From positions 1-54,504 of the forward strand of contig NZ_LZJN01000167.1 of assembly GCF_001667735.1 (NCBI RefSeq): DNA of 54,504 nucleotides. The letters are read 5' to 3'. Positions 23,752 to 31,698 of the stretch are shown here, piece by piece. How positions within the stretch are numbered: position 1 is the stretch's first letter; every line of letters starts with the position of its first letter. Under the pieces are notes generated by a model. The model ran no database searches, had not been told where the DNA came from, and worked only from the letters and a program-made list of their open reading frames with translations. This stretch comes from Mycobacterium sp. E183 (GTDB lineage Bacteria > Actinomycetota > Actinomycetes > Mycobacteriales > Mycobacteriaceae). Position numbers and translations under genes: made by a program.

Positions 23752-24552
23752 GTGAGAAAGACCCGGGTATTGGCGGTGGCCAACCAGAAGGGCGGCGTGG
23801 CCAAGACTACGACGGTTGCCTCGCTGGGGGCGGCGATGGTGGACGAGGGCCAGCGGGTGCTCCTGGTCGACCTGGATCCGCAGGGCTGCCTGACGTTCTC
23901 GCTGGGCCAGGATCCCGATAAGCTCCCGGTGTCGGTGCACGAGGTGCTGCTCGGTGAGGTCGAGCCGAACGCGGCGCTGGTCACGACGATGGAGGGCATG
24001 ACGCTGCTGCCGGCCAACATCGACCTGGCCGGCGCCGAGGCGATGCTGTTGATGCGCGCCGGTCGCGAGTACGCGCTCAAGCGCGCGCTGGCCAAGGTCT
24101 CCGACGACTTCGACGTGGTCATCATCGACTGCCCGCCGTCGCTGGGGGTGCTCACCCTCAACGGGCTGACCGCCGCCGACGAGGTGATGGTGCCGCTGCA
24201 ATGCGAAACGCTGGCGCACCGCGGCGTCGGCCAATTCCTGCGCACGGTCGCCGACGTCCAGCAGATCACGAACCCGGAACTGCGGCTGCTGGGCGCGTTG
24301 CCGACGCTGTACGACTCGCGGACCACCCACACCCGCGACGTTCTGATGGACGTCGCCGACCGCTACAACATGCCGGTGCTGGCCCCGCCGATCCCGCGGA
24401 CGGTGCGCTTCGCCGAGGCCAGCGCCTCGGGCTCGTCGGTGATGTCCGGCCGCAAGAACAAGGGCTCGTCGGCCTACGGGGAGCTGGCGAAGGCGTTGCT
24501 CAAGCACTGGAAGACCGGCAAACCGCTGCCGACGTTCGCCGTCGAGGTCTAG
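23752..24552 (+). CDS. ParA/Soj-like ATPase, orphan
   Basis: This 266-residue ParA-superfamily ATPase has the deviant Walker A NQKGGVAKTTT (about residues 11-21) including the signature lysine. It also has LLVDLDPQGCLT and the Walker B strand VVIIDCPPSLGVLTLNGL. Such proteins position DNA, chemoreceptors or other cargos by ATP-driven patterning. No ParB lies nearby, so it is not the chromosomal oriC pair; it is the Rv3213c-type paralogue. The GTG at 23752 has AAGGAGG 11 bases upstream. A cluster of basic and Gly residues (SGRKNKGSS) near residue 240 may contact DNA. It is divergent from gpm2 and converges on the membrane protein downstream. Confidence 0.92.
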   Translation: MRKTRVLAVANQKGGVAKTTTVASLGAAMVDEGQRVLLVDLDPQGCLTFSLGQDPDKLPVSVHEVLLGEVEPNAALVTTMEGMTLLPANIDLAGAEAMLLMRAGREYALKRALAKVSDDFDVVIIDCPPSLGVLTLNGLTAADEVMVPLQCETLAHRGVGQFLRTVADVQQITNPELRLLGALPTLYDSRTTHTRDVLMDVADRYNMPVLAPPIPRTVRFAEASASGSSVMSGRKNKGSSAYGELAKALLKHWKTGKPLPTFAVEV

Positions 24553-24679
24553 TGGCTTTGATTGTGCGCGTCCGGCTTTGAGCGATGCGCCGCGCGCTTC
24601 GAGTGTGCGCCGATGGCGCGGCGCGACGGCGTGTCGCCGCCCAGAGCGCACTCGCGATGCCGTGAGCGCACACGCTTCG

Positions 24680-25900
24680 TCAGCCCAGGGCCACCACGGT
24701 GTCGCCGCGCTGCTCGAACACCCGGGGGCCCGCGACGGCCGGAACCACGGCCCGCCCGGGCACACTGGGCGCCCGGTTCACCGGGATGTAGCGCTCGCTG
24801 GCGCCGCTGACGGGGTCGTAGACACCGATCGCGCCGGTGACCGGGACCAGCAGGCGGCCGGCCATCATCGCGCCCGGCCCCAATGGCGCGGTCGTGTCGC
24901 CCGCGGCGATGGTGTAGCGCAGCGTCAGGTTGCCCGTCTCGAAGACCATGACGGAATCGCCTGTCCACCAAGTGATCAGGCTGCCCGCGTGCGAGACCGC
25001 CCCCGGGCCCGACGGGGCTTTGGGCAGCAGGTTGCTCGACACGGTGGTGCCGGTTTCGTCGATCACGTCGACCCGCGGCCGCGGGGAGGGCAGGTACACC
25101 GCGGTGTTGTTCTCCCACACGGTGAGCACCCGGGCGCCGGAGTCCGCCCTCACCCCGGGTTCGGCGACGATGCGTTGTTGGGGTTCGTCGTCGTCCTTGC
25201 CCGGCCGTAACAGCACCAACCGCAGGTCGGCCTCGTTCACGCAGCTTTCCAGCACCGACACCGCCGACGAGCTCGCCGCCGCCGACACCAGCTTGCAGCC
25301 GGAATGCAGGCCGCGTGCCGAGGGCTTCACCCGGGCGTCGGTCTCGCCGTAGGCCACCATGCGGACCATGTCCGAGCGCCAGAGCTCCAGCCGGGTGTCA
25401 CCGGTCGACAACACCGTGGTGCCGTCTGAGGACAGCTGCACGCGCGGGTCGGCGTAACCGCTGCGGGCCGGCCCGCGGCGACCGGTGGACCCGTCGAGCG
25501 TGCTCACCTGCCCGCACCCGCGGTCGTCCCGATAAACGGCGACGGCGAAGTGATAGACCCAGGAGACCCCGCACAGGTCGGTGTCGCGCTGATAGCTCCA
25601 CAGGGACTGGCCGGCACCGGGATCGCGCCCGTCGACCCGGCGGCCGTCGCCGGTGATGACCGTCCCGCCAACCGTTACCGGTGCGGTGGTGGCCGGGCTC
25701 GCCGCGGTCCACAGCTCCTTGAGCGCGGTCGGCACCTGGCGGGCGGGGTTCTGGTTAGGCGCAGGAACCCCGGCCGGCCGGCTGACGGTGGCCCGGGCGT
25801 CGCTGGTCCACCAGATCAGGCCAGCGACGACGGCGACGACGGCCGCGATGGCGACGGCGGCCACGACATCGCCCTTGGTCCGGCGTTCGGGTCTGACCAT
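24680..25900 (-). CDS. Membrane-anchored repeat protein, beta-propeller-like, unknown function
   Basis: This 406-residue protein has a short basic N-terminus (MVRPERRTKG), one transmembrane anchor (about residues 11-31, ending LIWW) and a long extracytoplasmic part. That part is made of short strands with repeated Gly/Asp/Ser turns, as in PQQ-type beta-propellers (DGSTGRRGPARS, DGTTVLSTGDTRLELW, GAIGVYDPVSG). It is the length of Rv3212 as I recall. No catalytic motif is seen; a scaffold or binding role at the envelope is possible. The ATG at 25900 comes 16 bases after the rhlE stop, and GAGGAG abuts it unusually closely, so the start is less certain. It is likely co-transcribed with rhlE. Confidence 0.75.
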   Translation of the reverse strand: MVRPERRTKGDVVAAVAIAAVVAVVAGLIWWTSDARATVSRPAGVPAPNQNPARQVPTALKELWTAASPATTAPVTVGGTVITGDGRRVDGRDPGAGQSLWSYQRDTDLCGVSWVYHFAVAVYRDDRGCGQVSTLDGSTGRRGPARSGYADPRVQLSSDGTTVLSTGDTRLELWRSDMVRMVAYGETDARVKPSARGLHSGCKLVSAAASSSAVSVLESCVNEADLRLVLLRPGKDDDEPQQRIVAEPGVRADSGARVLTVWENNTAVYLPSPRPRVDVIDETGTTVSSNLLPKAPSGPGAVSHAGSLITWWTGDSVMVFETGNLTLRYTIAAGDTTAPLGPGAMMAGRLLVPVTGAIGVYDPVSGASERYIPVNRAPSVPGRAVVPAVAGPRVFEQRGDTVVALG

Positions 25901-25916
25901 CTCCTCGGCGCGGGGC

Positions 25917-27413
25917 TCAGTTGGCGTGCGCGCCGGCTTCGGCGGGCTTGCGGCGCCGACGGCGACGCCGGCTGCTCCCGGACTTGCCGGACGCCTCCGC
26001 GGCGGCTTCGCCGCTGGCGCCGCCGGCCGCGGCGTTGCCGTCGGGGTGCCCGGTGACGGGCTGGCCGCCGCGGGTCCGTCGCCGTGGCGCGCCCGACCGG
26101 GCACGCCCCGTCCGCTCCGCCTTCTGGCCGTCACGCTCGCTGCTGCGGCGTTGGCCCTGCGGCTTCTTCGGGGTGCCGACGGTGCCGGCCGCCCCGCCGG
26201 GGATGCCCAGCTCCTCGTAGAGGTGCGGTGAGTTCGAGTAGGTCTCGGCGGGCTCGGGGTTCTCCAGACCCAGCGCCTTGTCGATCATCGACCAGCGGGG
26301 CAGCTCGTCCCAGTCCACCAGGGTGACCGCGATACCGGTCTTGCCGGCGCGGCCGGTGCGGCCGATCCGGTGCACGTAGGCCTGTTCGTCCTCGGGGATC
26401 TGGTAGTTGATGACGTGGGTGATGTCGTCGATGTCGATGCCGCGGGCGGCGACGTCGGTGGCCACCAGCACGTCGATGTCGCCGGTGCGGAAGGCCTTGA
26501 GCGCCTTCTCGCGGGCGATCTGCCCCAGGTCGCCGTGCACGGCGCCGACCTTGAAGCCGCGCTCGGCCAATTCGTCGGCGACCTTCTGCGCGGTGCGCTT
26601 GGTGCGGGTGAAGATCATCGTCGCGCCGCGGCCCTCGGCCTGCAGCACGCGGCTGACCAGCTCCACCTTGTCCAGCGCGTGGGCCCGGTAGACGAACTGC
26701 TCGGTGGTGTCGTGCGTGGCCGCCGAGTGCGGCGCCTCAGCCCGGATGTGGGTGGGCTGGTTCATGAAGGTGCGGGCCAGGGTGATGATCGGGCCCGGCA
26801 TGGTGGCAGAGAACAGCATGGATTGCCGGTCCTCGGGGATCTGGCGCAGGATGCGCTCGATGTCGGGCAAAAAGCCCAGGTCGAGCATCTCGTCGGCCTC
26901 GTCGAGCACCAGCACCGACAGCCCGCCCAGCTGCAGGTGGCCCTGCTGGGCCAGGTCGAGCAGCCGACCCGGGGTGCCCACCACGACGTCGGCGCCGGCC
27001 CGCAGCGCCTCAATCTGCGGCTCGTAGGCGCGACCTCCGTAGATGGAGATCACGGAGAGCCGGCGGCCGCCCTCGGCCGTCAGGTACTTGGCCGCGGTGG
27101 CCAGGTCCTCGGTGACCTGCAGGCAGAGCTCGCGGGTCGGCACCACGATCAGGGCGCGCGGTGTGCCGTTGAGCTCCCGCACGCCGACTCCGGACGTGAT
27201 GCGGTTCAGCAGCGGGACGCCGAACGCGAAGGTCTTGCCCATGCCGGTGCGGGCCTGGCCGATCAGGTCGTCGCCGGCGAGCGCCAGCGGCAGGGTCAGC
27301 TCTTGGATCGCGAACGGGCGCTCGATGCCCTTCTCCGCGAGGGCGCGGACGATTTCGTCGCGGACGCCGAGGCTGGCAAAGGTCATTTCAGTTGTGCTGT
27401 CGAGTGTGCTCAT
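25917..27413 (-). CDS. rhlE: DEAD-box RNA helicase RhlE
   Basis: This 498-residue RNA helicase has all DEAD-box motifs in order: ARTGMGKT (I), PTRELCLQ (Ia), TPGRLLDL, VLDEADEMLD (II), SATMP (III), TRTKRTAQ (IV), VATDVAARGIDIDD (V) and HRIGRTGRAG (VI). The last 100 residues are low-complexity and very basic, including SSRRRRRRRK, a typical RNA-binding tail. It unwinds structured RNA in ribosome assembly or cold adaptation. The start at 27413 (MSTLDST) is supported by similarity; MTFASLG at 27386 is an alternative. The 250-base space upstream shared with the ferritin-like gene suggests a long 5' leader. Confidence 0.95.
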   Translation of the reverse strand: MSTLDSTTEMTFASLGVRDEIVRALAEKGIERPFAIQELTLPLALAGDDLIGQARTGMGKTFAFGVPLLNRITSGVGVRELNGTPRALIVVPTRELCLQVTEDLATAAKYLTAEGGRRLSVISIYGGRAYEPQIEALRAGADVVVGTPGRLLDLAQQGHLQLGGLSVLVLDEADEMLDLGFLPDIERILRQIPEDRQSMLFSATMPGPIITLARTFMNQPTHIRAEAPHSAATHDTTEQFVYRAHALDKVELVSRVLQAEGRGATMIFTRTKRTAQKVADELAERGFKVGAVHGDLGQIAREKALKAFRTGDIDVLVATDVAARGIDIDDITHVINYQIPEDEQAYVHRIGRTGRAGKTGIAVTLVDWDELPRWSMIDKALGLENPEPAETYSNSPHLYEELGIPGGAAGTVGTPKKPQGQRRSSERDGQKAERTGRARSGAPRRRTRGGQPVTGHPDGNAAAGGASGEAAAEASGKSGSSRRRRRRRKPAEAGAHAN

Positions 27414-27590
27414 GCGTGGGTAGTAAGCCTTTCGGTGACATATCCGGTTGTGTCGGTGTTTCTCTGTCGCGGTCACGCGCGCACGAGTTCCGACTCCGAA
27501 TACGTCGCCGAGTCGCGGGCCCCTGCTCAAATCGGTGGGCCAGCTGTGCACGCACATTTCGCCGATAGCGGCTTGGGAAGAAATACAGCC

Positions 27591-27611
27591 GCTATCTACG
27601 TACATGATAGC
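27591..27611. repeat. Inverted repeat in the rhlE / ferritin-like divergent region
   Basis: GCTATC at 27591-27596 is matched by GATAGC at 27606-27611 around a nine-base spacer containing the palindrome TACGTA. A further GATAGC occurs at 27564-27569. It lies about 178 bases from the rhlE start and 54 bases from the ferritin-like start and could be an operator for either. The rest of the 27414-27664 gap shows no gene. Confidence 0.35.
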
Positions 27612-27664
27612 CGGTCGACGGCTGGCTCCCTTTTTGCGCCGGGTCAGCCGACTACAGTGTTGCC

Positions 27665-28384
27665 ATGACCCGGCCCCCTTGCGAGCCCTCGGAAGCAGAC
27701 CTGGACGCCGATCAGGCGGACGATTCGCCCGCCCCCCGGTTGTCGGCCGACCACCCGGGCGTCAACGAGTTGTTCGCGGTCCTGGCATACGGCGAGATCG
27801 CCGCGTTCTACCGGCTCACCGACGAGGCGCGGATGGCGCCTGACCTGCGCGGGCGGATCTCGATGGCGAGCATGGCCGCGGCCGAGATGCAGCACTACGA
27901 GCTGCTGCGCGACGCCCTGGAGCGCCGCGGCGTCGATGTGGTTCCGGCGATGTCGAAGTACGTCTCGGCGCTGGAGAACTACCACCGGCTGACGATGCCC
28001 AGCACCTGGCTGGAGGCCTTGGTGAAGACCTATGTCGGCGACGCCCTGGCCGCCGACTTGTATCTGGAGATCGCCGACGGGCTGCCCGACGAGATCGCCG
28101 GCGTGGTGCGGGCGGCGCTGTCGGAGACCGGGCACTCGCAGTTCGTGGTCGCCGAGGTGCGCGCCGCGGTGACGGCCAGCGGCAAGCAACGCAGCCGGCT
28201 GGCGTTGTGGTCGCGTCGGCTGTTCGGCGAGGCGCTCACGCAGGCCCAGTACCTGCTGGCCGACCACGACGAGCTGGTCGACCTGGTGATGTCAGGCGCC
28301 GGCGGCCTGGGCCAGCTCAACGCGTTCTTCGACCGGCTGCAGCAGACGCACGACCGGCGGATGCACGAGCTGGGCCTGAGCTGA
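27665..28384 (+). CDS. Ferritin-like fold protein
   Basis: This 239-residue, mostly helical protein shows the spaced Glu/His pattern of a di-iron four-helix bundle: AYGEIAAFYRL (about residues 39-49), MAAAEMQHYELL (about 69-80), YLEIADGLPDEI and SETGHSQFVV. It corresponds to Rv3210c as I recall. The family includes tRNA hydroxylase MiaE-like and ferritin-like oxidases, but the substrate is unknown. The ATG at 27665 is six bases after TACAGT, consistent with a leaderless transcript. It converges on the MmpS-like gene. Confidence 0.82.
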   Translation: MTRPPCEPSEADLDADQADDSPAPRLSADHPGVNELFAVLAYGEIAAFYRLTDEARMAPDLRGRISMASMAAAEMQHYELLRDALERRGVDVVPAMSKYVSALENYHRLTMPSTWLEALVKTYVGDALAADLYLEIADGLPDEIAGVVRAALSETGHSQFVVAEVRAAVTASGKQRSRLALWSRRLFGEALTQAQYLLADHDELVDLVMSGAGGLGQLNAFFDRLQQTHDRRMHELGLS

Positions 28385-28433
28385 CGCCCGCCCGTGATCG
28401 CGAGCGCGGCGTAGCCGGGTCAAGGCGTCGGGC

Positions 28434-29147
28434 TCAGCGGGTGCAGGTCGCCAGGCTCGAGTTGGTGGTCGACGCGGCCACCAGTTGGCCGGCGGCGTTG
28501 ACGATCGAGCAATTCAGCCGGCCGTAGAAGCTGGTGGCGACCACCGACGGGGTCTGAACGCCGGGGTTCAGGATCACCGCTTTGGTCCACGGCAGCGACA
28601 CGTTGAACTCGGTCTGGGATGCGCCGCTGCCATCCGTGTAGACGATGTTCACCAGGTCCAGCAGCTGCTTGGTGCCGGTCACGCTGTAGACGACCGTGCG
28701 CGGGTTCAGCGCGGCGGGCGGCGGCGTCAGGGTCAGGGGCGGCGCCGCGGTGGGCGTTCCCGTCGGCGCCAGGCTCGGCGCGGCGCTGGGCGTCGTCACG
28801 GTGGTGACCGTCTCGGGCGGCAGTGGGGTGTTCGAGGGGCTGGGCTGCGCGCTGGGCGGGGCGGAGCTCCTCGTCGTGGCGGGCGCGGACGTCACCGGTT
28901 GGGGGGCCGGCGCCACGGTGGCTTTGGTCGAGGCGCTGTCGCCGCTGTTGATGATCACGGCGGTGGCGATCGCGCCGACGGCCACCACCGCGCCGATGAT
29001 CGCCGTGAGGGGCCGCCAGCGCAGCTCGGTAGGCCAGCCGGTCCAGGTGTAGTCGCCCTCGGGGTAGGCCTCCGCGCCGTAGAGCTCGTCGGTCTCGTCG
29101 TCGGGGTAATCCCGCACCCTGTCGAGGTCGGCCAGTGTGGTACCCAT
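28434..29147 (-). CDS. MmpS-like membrane protein with Pro/Thr-rich linker
   Basis: This 237-residue protein has a cytosolic acidic N-terminus (DDETDELYGAEAYPEGDYTW) and one transmembrane helix (about residues 48-70). A Pro/Thr/Ser-rich spacer of about 80 residues follows, then a C-terminal domain resembling MmpS proteins: VVYSVTGTK, NIVYTDGSGASQ, NVSLPWTKAV and LNCSIVNAAGQLVA. Two cysteines near the end could form a disulfide. MmpS proteins work with MmpL lipid or siderophore exporters, but no mmpL is present here. The ATG at 29147 lies seven bases after TAACTT, indicating a leaderless mRNA. The linker is typical of a protein spanning the periplasm. Confidence 0.75.
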   Translation of the reverse strand: MGTTLADLDRVRDYPDDETDELYGAEAYPEGDYTWTGWPTELRWRPLTAIIGAVVAVGAIATAVIINSGDSASTKATVAPAPQPVTSAPATTRSSAPPSAQPSPSNTPLPPETVTTVTTPSAAPSLAPTGTPTAAPPLTLTPPPAALNPRTVVYSVTGTKQLLDLVNIVYTDGSGASQTEFNVSLPWTKAVILNPGVQTPSVVATSFYGRLNCSIVNAAGQLVAASTTNSSLATCTR

Positions 29148-29353
29148 GTTGCCGAAGTTAGCGATGTGAAAACACGGATCGCCCCTCCAACCCGGTTCTG
29201 GACCCAGCTGCAAGCGAATCGTTACCGCCCCGCGACCATCGTTTCGCTCAGCGCGAACCCCGCGGTGGGGGCTGTCTCGGATGCGGGCCCGCCGCGTCCA
29301 CTAGCCTGCAGCTGACAGGTCTGTCGACTTCAATGCCTACGGAAGGGGTGACC

Positions 29354-29620
29354 GTGGAGGTCAAGATCGGTATTACGGACAGTCCGCGCGAGCTCGTCAT
29401 CGCCAGCGCGCAGACGCCGGCCGAAGTCGAAGAGCTGGTCAGCGCCGCGCTGAGCGAGGCGGGCCTGCTGAGACTGAACGACGAGCGGGGACGTCGCTTC
29501 CTGGTTCACACCAGCAAGATCGCCTACGTCGAGATCGGTCCCGCGGACGGGCGCCGGGTCGGCTTCGGCATCGGCGCCGAGGTCACCAAACTCCCCGGCA
29601 AGGGCGCTAAAGGCGAGTAA
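29354..29620 (+). CDS. DUF3107 protein (TB9.4)
   Basis: This 88-residue soluble protein is the orthologue of M. tuberculosis TB9.4 (Rv3208A), a culture-filtrate protein of unknown activity. Recognisable sequence is VEVKIGITDSPRELV at the start and RRFLVHTSKIAYVEIG in the middle; the C-terminal tail (KLPGKGAKGE) is variable. The GTG at 29354 is used because homologues begin here and GAAGGGG lies about six bases upstream; a GTG two codons earlier is also possible. Its last 14 bases overlap the end of the TetR gene. Confidence 0.88.
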   Translation: MEVKIGITDSPRELVIASAQTPAEVEELVSAALSEAGLLRLNDERGRRFLVHTSKIAYVEIGPADGRRVGFGIGAEVTKLPGKGAKGE

Positions 29621-30293
29621 GGGGCACGTGGGATAGCCCGCCCCAGGCGAACTGCACGGTGCCTTCGACGGCGTCCGCCTTGGAGATCGGGCGGTCGGAG
29701 TCGAGCCAGTAGCGGGCGCAGTCGACGCTGATGCCGACGAGGCCCACCGCGATCATCCGGGCGCGGTGCGGGTCCAGGCCCGAGTCCTCGCTGATCAACG
29801 CGAATACCGCGTCGATGCAGGATTCGGTGGCGACCCGCACCTGCGCGGCCACCTCGGGTTCGGTGACGTAGTCGTTCTCGAAGATCAGCCGGTAACCCTG
29901 GCTGTCGTGCTCGATGAAGTCGAAGAACGCCTGGACCGCCGCGTGCAGCCGGCGTCGGTTGTCGGTGGTGGTGTTCAAAGCCTGCTGCACGCCCGAGACC
30001 AGGTTCTCCACGTGCCGGGCCAGCACGGCCAGATACAACTCGAGCTTGCTCGAGAAGTGTTGATACAGAACCGGTTTGCTGACGCCCGCGCGGTCGGCGA
30101 TCTCGTCCATGCCGGCGGCGTGGTAGCCGCGATCGACGAAGACGTCGCTGGCGACGATGAGCAATTGACCGCGGCGCTCATCGCGGGGCAATCGGTTGCC
30201 GCGCCGGCTCGAAGCCGCAATGCCGTCCCCGGGCCGACTGCGGTCGGCCGACCTCACGGCGCGCCGCGCCGCGGGTTTGGCGAGTTCGCTCAT
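29607..30293 (-). CDS. TetR-family transcriptional regulator
   Basis: This 228-residue TetR/AcrR regulator has a textbook N-terminal DNA-binding domain after a basic 40-residue extension: RRGQLLIVASDVFVDRGYHAAGMDEIADRAGVSKPVLYQHFSSK, about residues 41-84. The ligand domain is highly conserved with Rv3208 as I recall. The ATG at 30293 (MSELAK) has GAGGA four bases upstream. It is divergent from the DUF3152 gene over a 199-base gap in which I see no clear dyad. Its targets are unknown. Confidence 0.93.
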   Translation of the reverse strand: MSELAKPAARRAVRSADRSRPGDGIAASSRRGNRLPRDERRGQLLIVASDVFVDRGYHAAGMDEIADRAGVSKPVLYQHFSSKLELYLAVLARHVENLVSGVQQALNTTTDNRRRLHAAVQAFFDFIEHDSQGYRLIFENDYVTEPEVAAQVRVATESCIDAVFALISEDSGLDPHRARMIAVGLVGISVDCARYWLDSDRPISKADAVEGTVQFAWGGLSHVPLTRL

Positions 30294-30492
30294 CGAGTCC
30301 TCATCTGATGCGTTGGCAACCGGCCGCCGGCACTGGAGGGCCGGCCGCGCGCGGCTCGTGGCACAGACATTACTACCCGCGCCGTTCCGGCGATCGTCGT
30401 CGCCGCCGTCGTCGCTGGCAGAAAGCGGTGTCGGGCGGTGCATTCGGGCGCGCCAAGGACGGCGCCGGTGCCGACTGTGTAATCCTGGGGAA

Positions 30493-31518
30493 ATGACTTC
30501 CCAGCGGCCCTCGCGCGGCACCGGTCGCGTCCCGGTGCTGCGCGACGAGTGGCGGGAACCCCTGCGCGCCCTGCGCGACCCGATCGCCCGCGACGGCGGA
30601 CGCACCCGCGCCGACCGGGAGCGGCCGCGCCAGTGGCGCAAGCAGACATGGCTGGGACGGTTCGTCTCCACCTACGGCTGGCGCGCGTACGCGTTGCCCG
30701 CGCTGTCGGTGCTCACCGCGGTCGTCGTCTACCAGACGATGACCGGCACCGCCGCGACGAAGCCCACGGCCAACCAGCCCATCCAGAGTCCGCAGGCGAT
30801 GGAGGCCGTGGGCACCTCGATCATCGACGCGCCGCCGCGCGGGCTCGCCGCGTTCGATGCCAACCTGCCGGCCGGGACGCTGCCGGACGGCGGCCCGTTC
30901 ACCGAAGCGGGCGAGAAGACGTGGCACATCGTCCCCGGCACGACGCCGCAGATCGGCCAGGGCACCGTCAGGGTGTTTCGGTACACCGTGGAGGTGGAGG
31001 ACGGCATCGACCCCACAATGTTCGGCGGCGACAACGCTTTTGCCCAGATGGTCGACCAGACCCTCGCCAATCCCAAGGGCTGGACGCACAACCCGCAATT
31101 CGCGTTCATCCGGATCGACAACGGCAAGCCCGACTTTCGGATCTCCCTGGTGTCCCCGGTGACGGTCCGCGAGGGCTGCGGATACGAATTCCGTCTGGAA
31201 ACCTCGTGCTACAACCCGTCCTTCGGCCAGGACCGGCAGTCGCGAGTCTTCATCAACGAGGCGCGCTGGGTGCGCGGAGCCGTCCCCTTCGAGGGGGACA
31301 TCGGCTCCTACCGCCAATACGTGATCAATCACGAGGTCGGCCACGCCATCGGATACGTCCGCCACGAACCGTGCGAGCAGCAGGGCGCTTTGGCGCCGGT
31401 GATGATGCAGCAGACGTTCTCCACGTCCAATGACGATGCGGCCAAGTTCGACCCGGACTTCGTCAAGGCCGACGGGAAGACCTGCCGATTCAACCCCTGG
31501 CCGTTCCCGATCGCCTAG
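30493..31518 (+). CDS. DUF3152 membrane protein with metzincin-type zinc motif
   Basis: This 341-residue protein has a basic cytosolic N-terminus (about 60 residues), one transmembrane helix (AYALPALSVLTAVVVYQ, about residues 64-80) and an extracytoplasmic DUF3152 domain. The domain contains the complete extended zinc signature HEVGHAIGYVRH, that is HExxHxxGxxH, near residue 280. Cysteines in REGCGYEF, ETSCYN, HEPCEQ and KTCRF could form disulfides. It therefore looks like a secreted-side metallopeptidase, although no activity is established for the family. The ATG at 30493 follows GGGG; the exact start is moderately secure. It corresponds to Rv3207c as I recall. Confidence 0.85.
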   Translation: MTSQRPSRGTGRVPVLRDEWREPLRALRDPIARDGGRTRADRERPRQWRKQTWLGRFVSTYGWRAYALPALSVLTAVVVYQTMTGTAATKPTANQPIQSPQAMEAVGTSIIDAPPRGLAAFDANLPAGTLPDGGPFTEAGEKTWHIVPGTTPQIGQGTVRVFRYTVEVEDGIDPTMFGGDNAFAQMVDQTLANPKGWTHNPQFAFIRIDNGKPDFRISLVSPVTVREGCGYEFRLETSCYNPSFGQDRQSRVFINEARWVRGAVPFEGDIGSYRQYVINHEVGHAIGYVRHEPCEQQGALAPVMMQQTFSTSNDDAAKFDPDFVKADGKTCRFNPWPFPIA

Positions 31519-31599
31519 CCCGGTGACGATGCGCGCCGGGCAGCGGCGTGAGGAGGAGGCGGGCGGTCAAACCCAGCCCGGTGACGATGCGCGCCGGGC
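31517..31599. repeat. Two copies of a 25-bp direct repeat
   Basis: An exact 25-base unit occurs at 31517-31541 and again at 31575-31599, separated by 33 bases. Each copy starts AGCCCGGTGACGA, ends GCGCCGGGC and has complementary ends (GCCCGG/CCGGGC), so each can form a small hairpin. The first copy starts on the last bases of the DUF3152 stop codon. They may be tandem terminator-like hairpins or copies of a short intergenic repeat. The rest of the gap to moeZ shows no gene. Confidence 0.8.
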
Positions 31600-31698
31600 T
31601 GCGGCGGGTTGAATTCATTGCCGTCCACCACGGCGGCTGCTGTGATGGTGGTGGACGACAAACCGCGTTCGCGAGACCGAATAGGAGGATGTCCGGCC

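Noticed and set aside
24553..24679. Strong intrinsic terminator between the ParA and membrane protein genes
   Set aside because: Several GC-rich short complementary stretches exist, but I found no single convincing stem, so no terminator is annotated.
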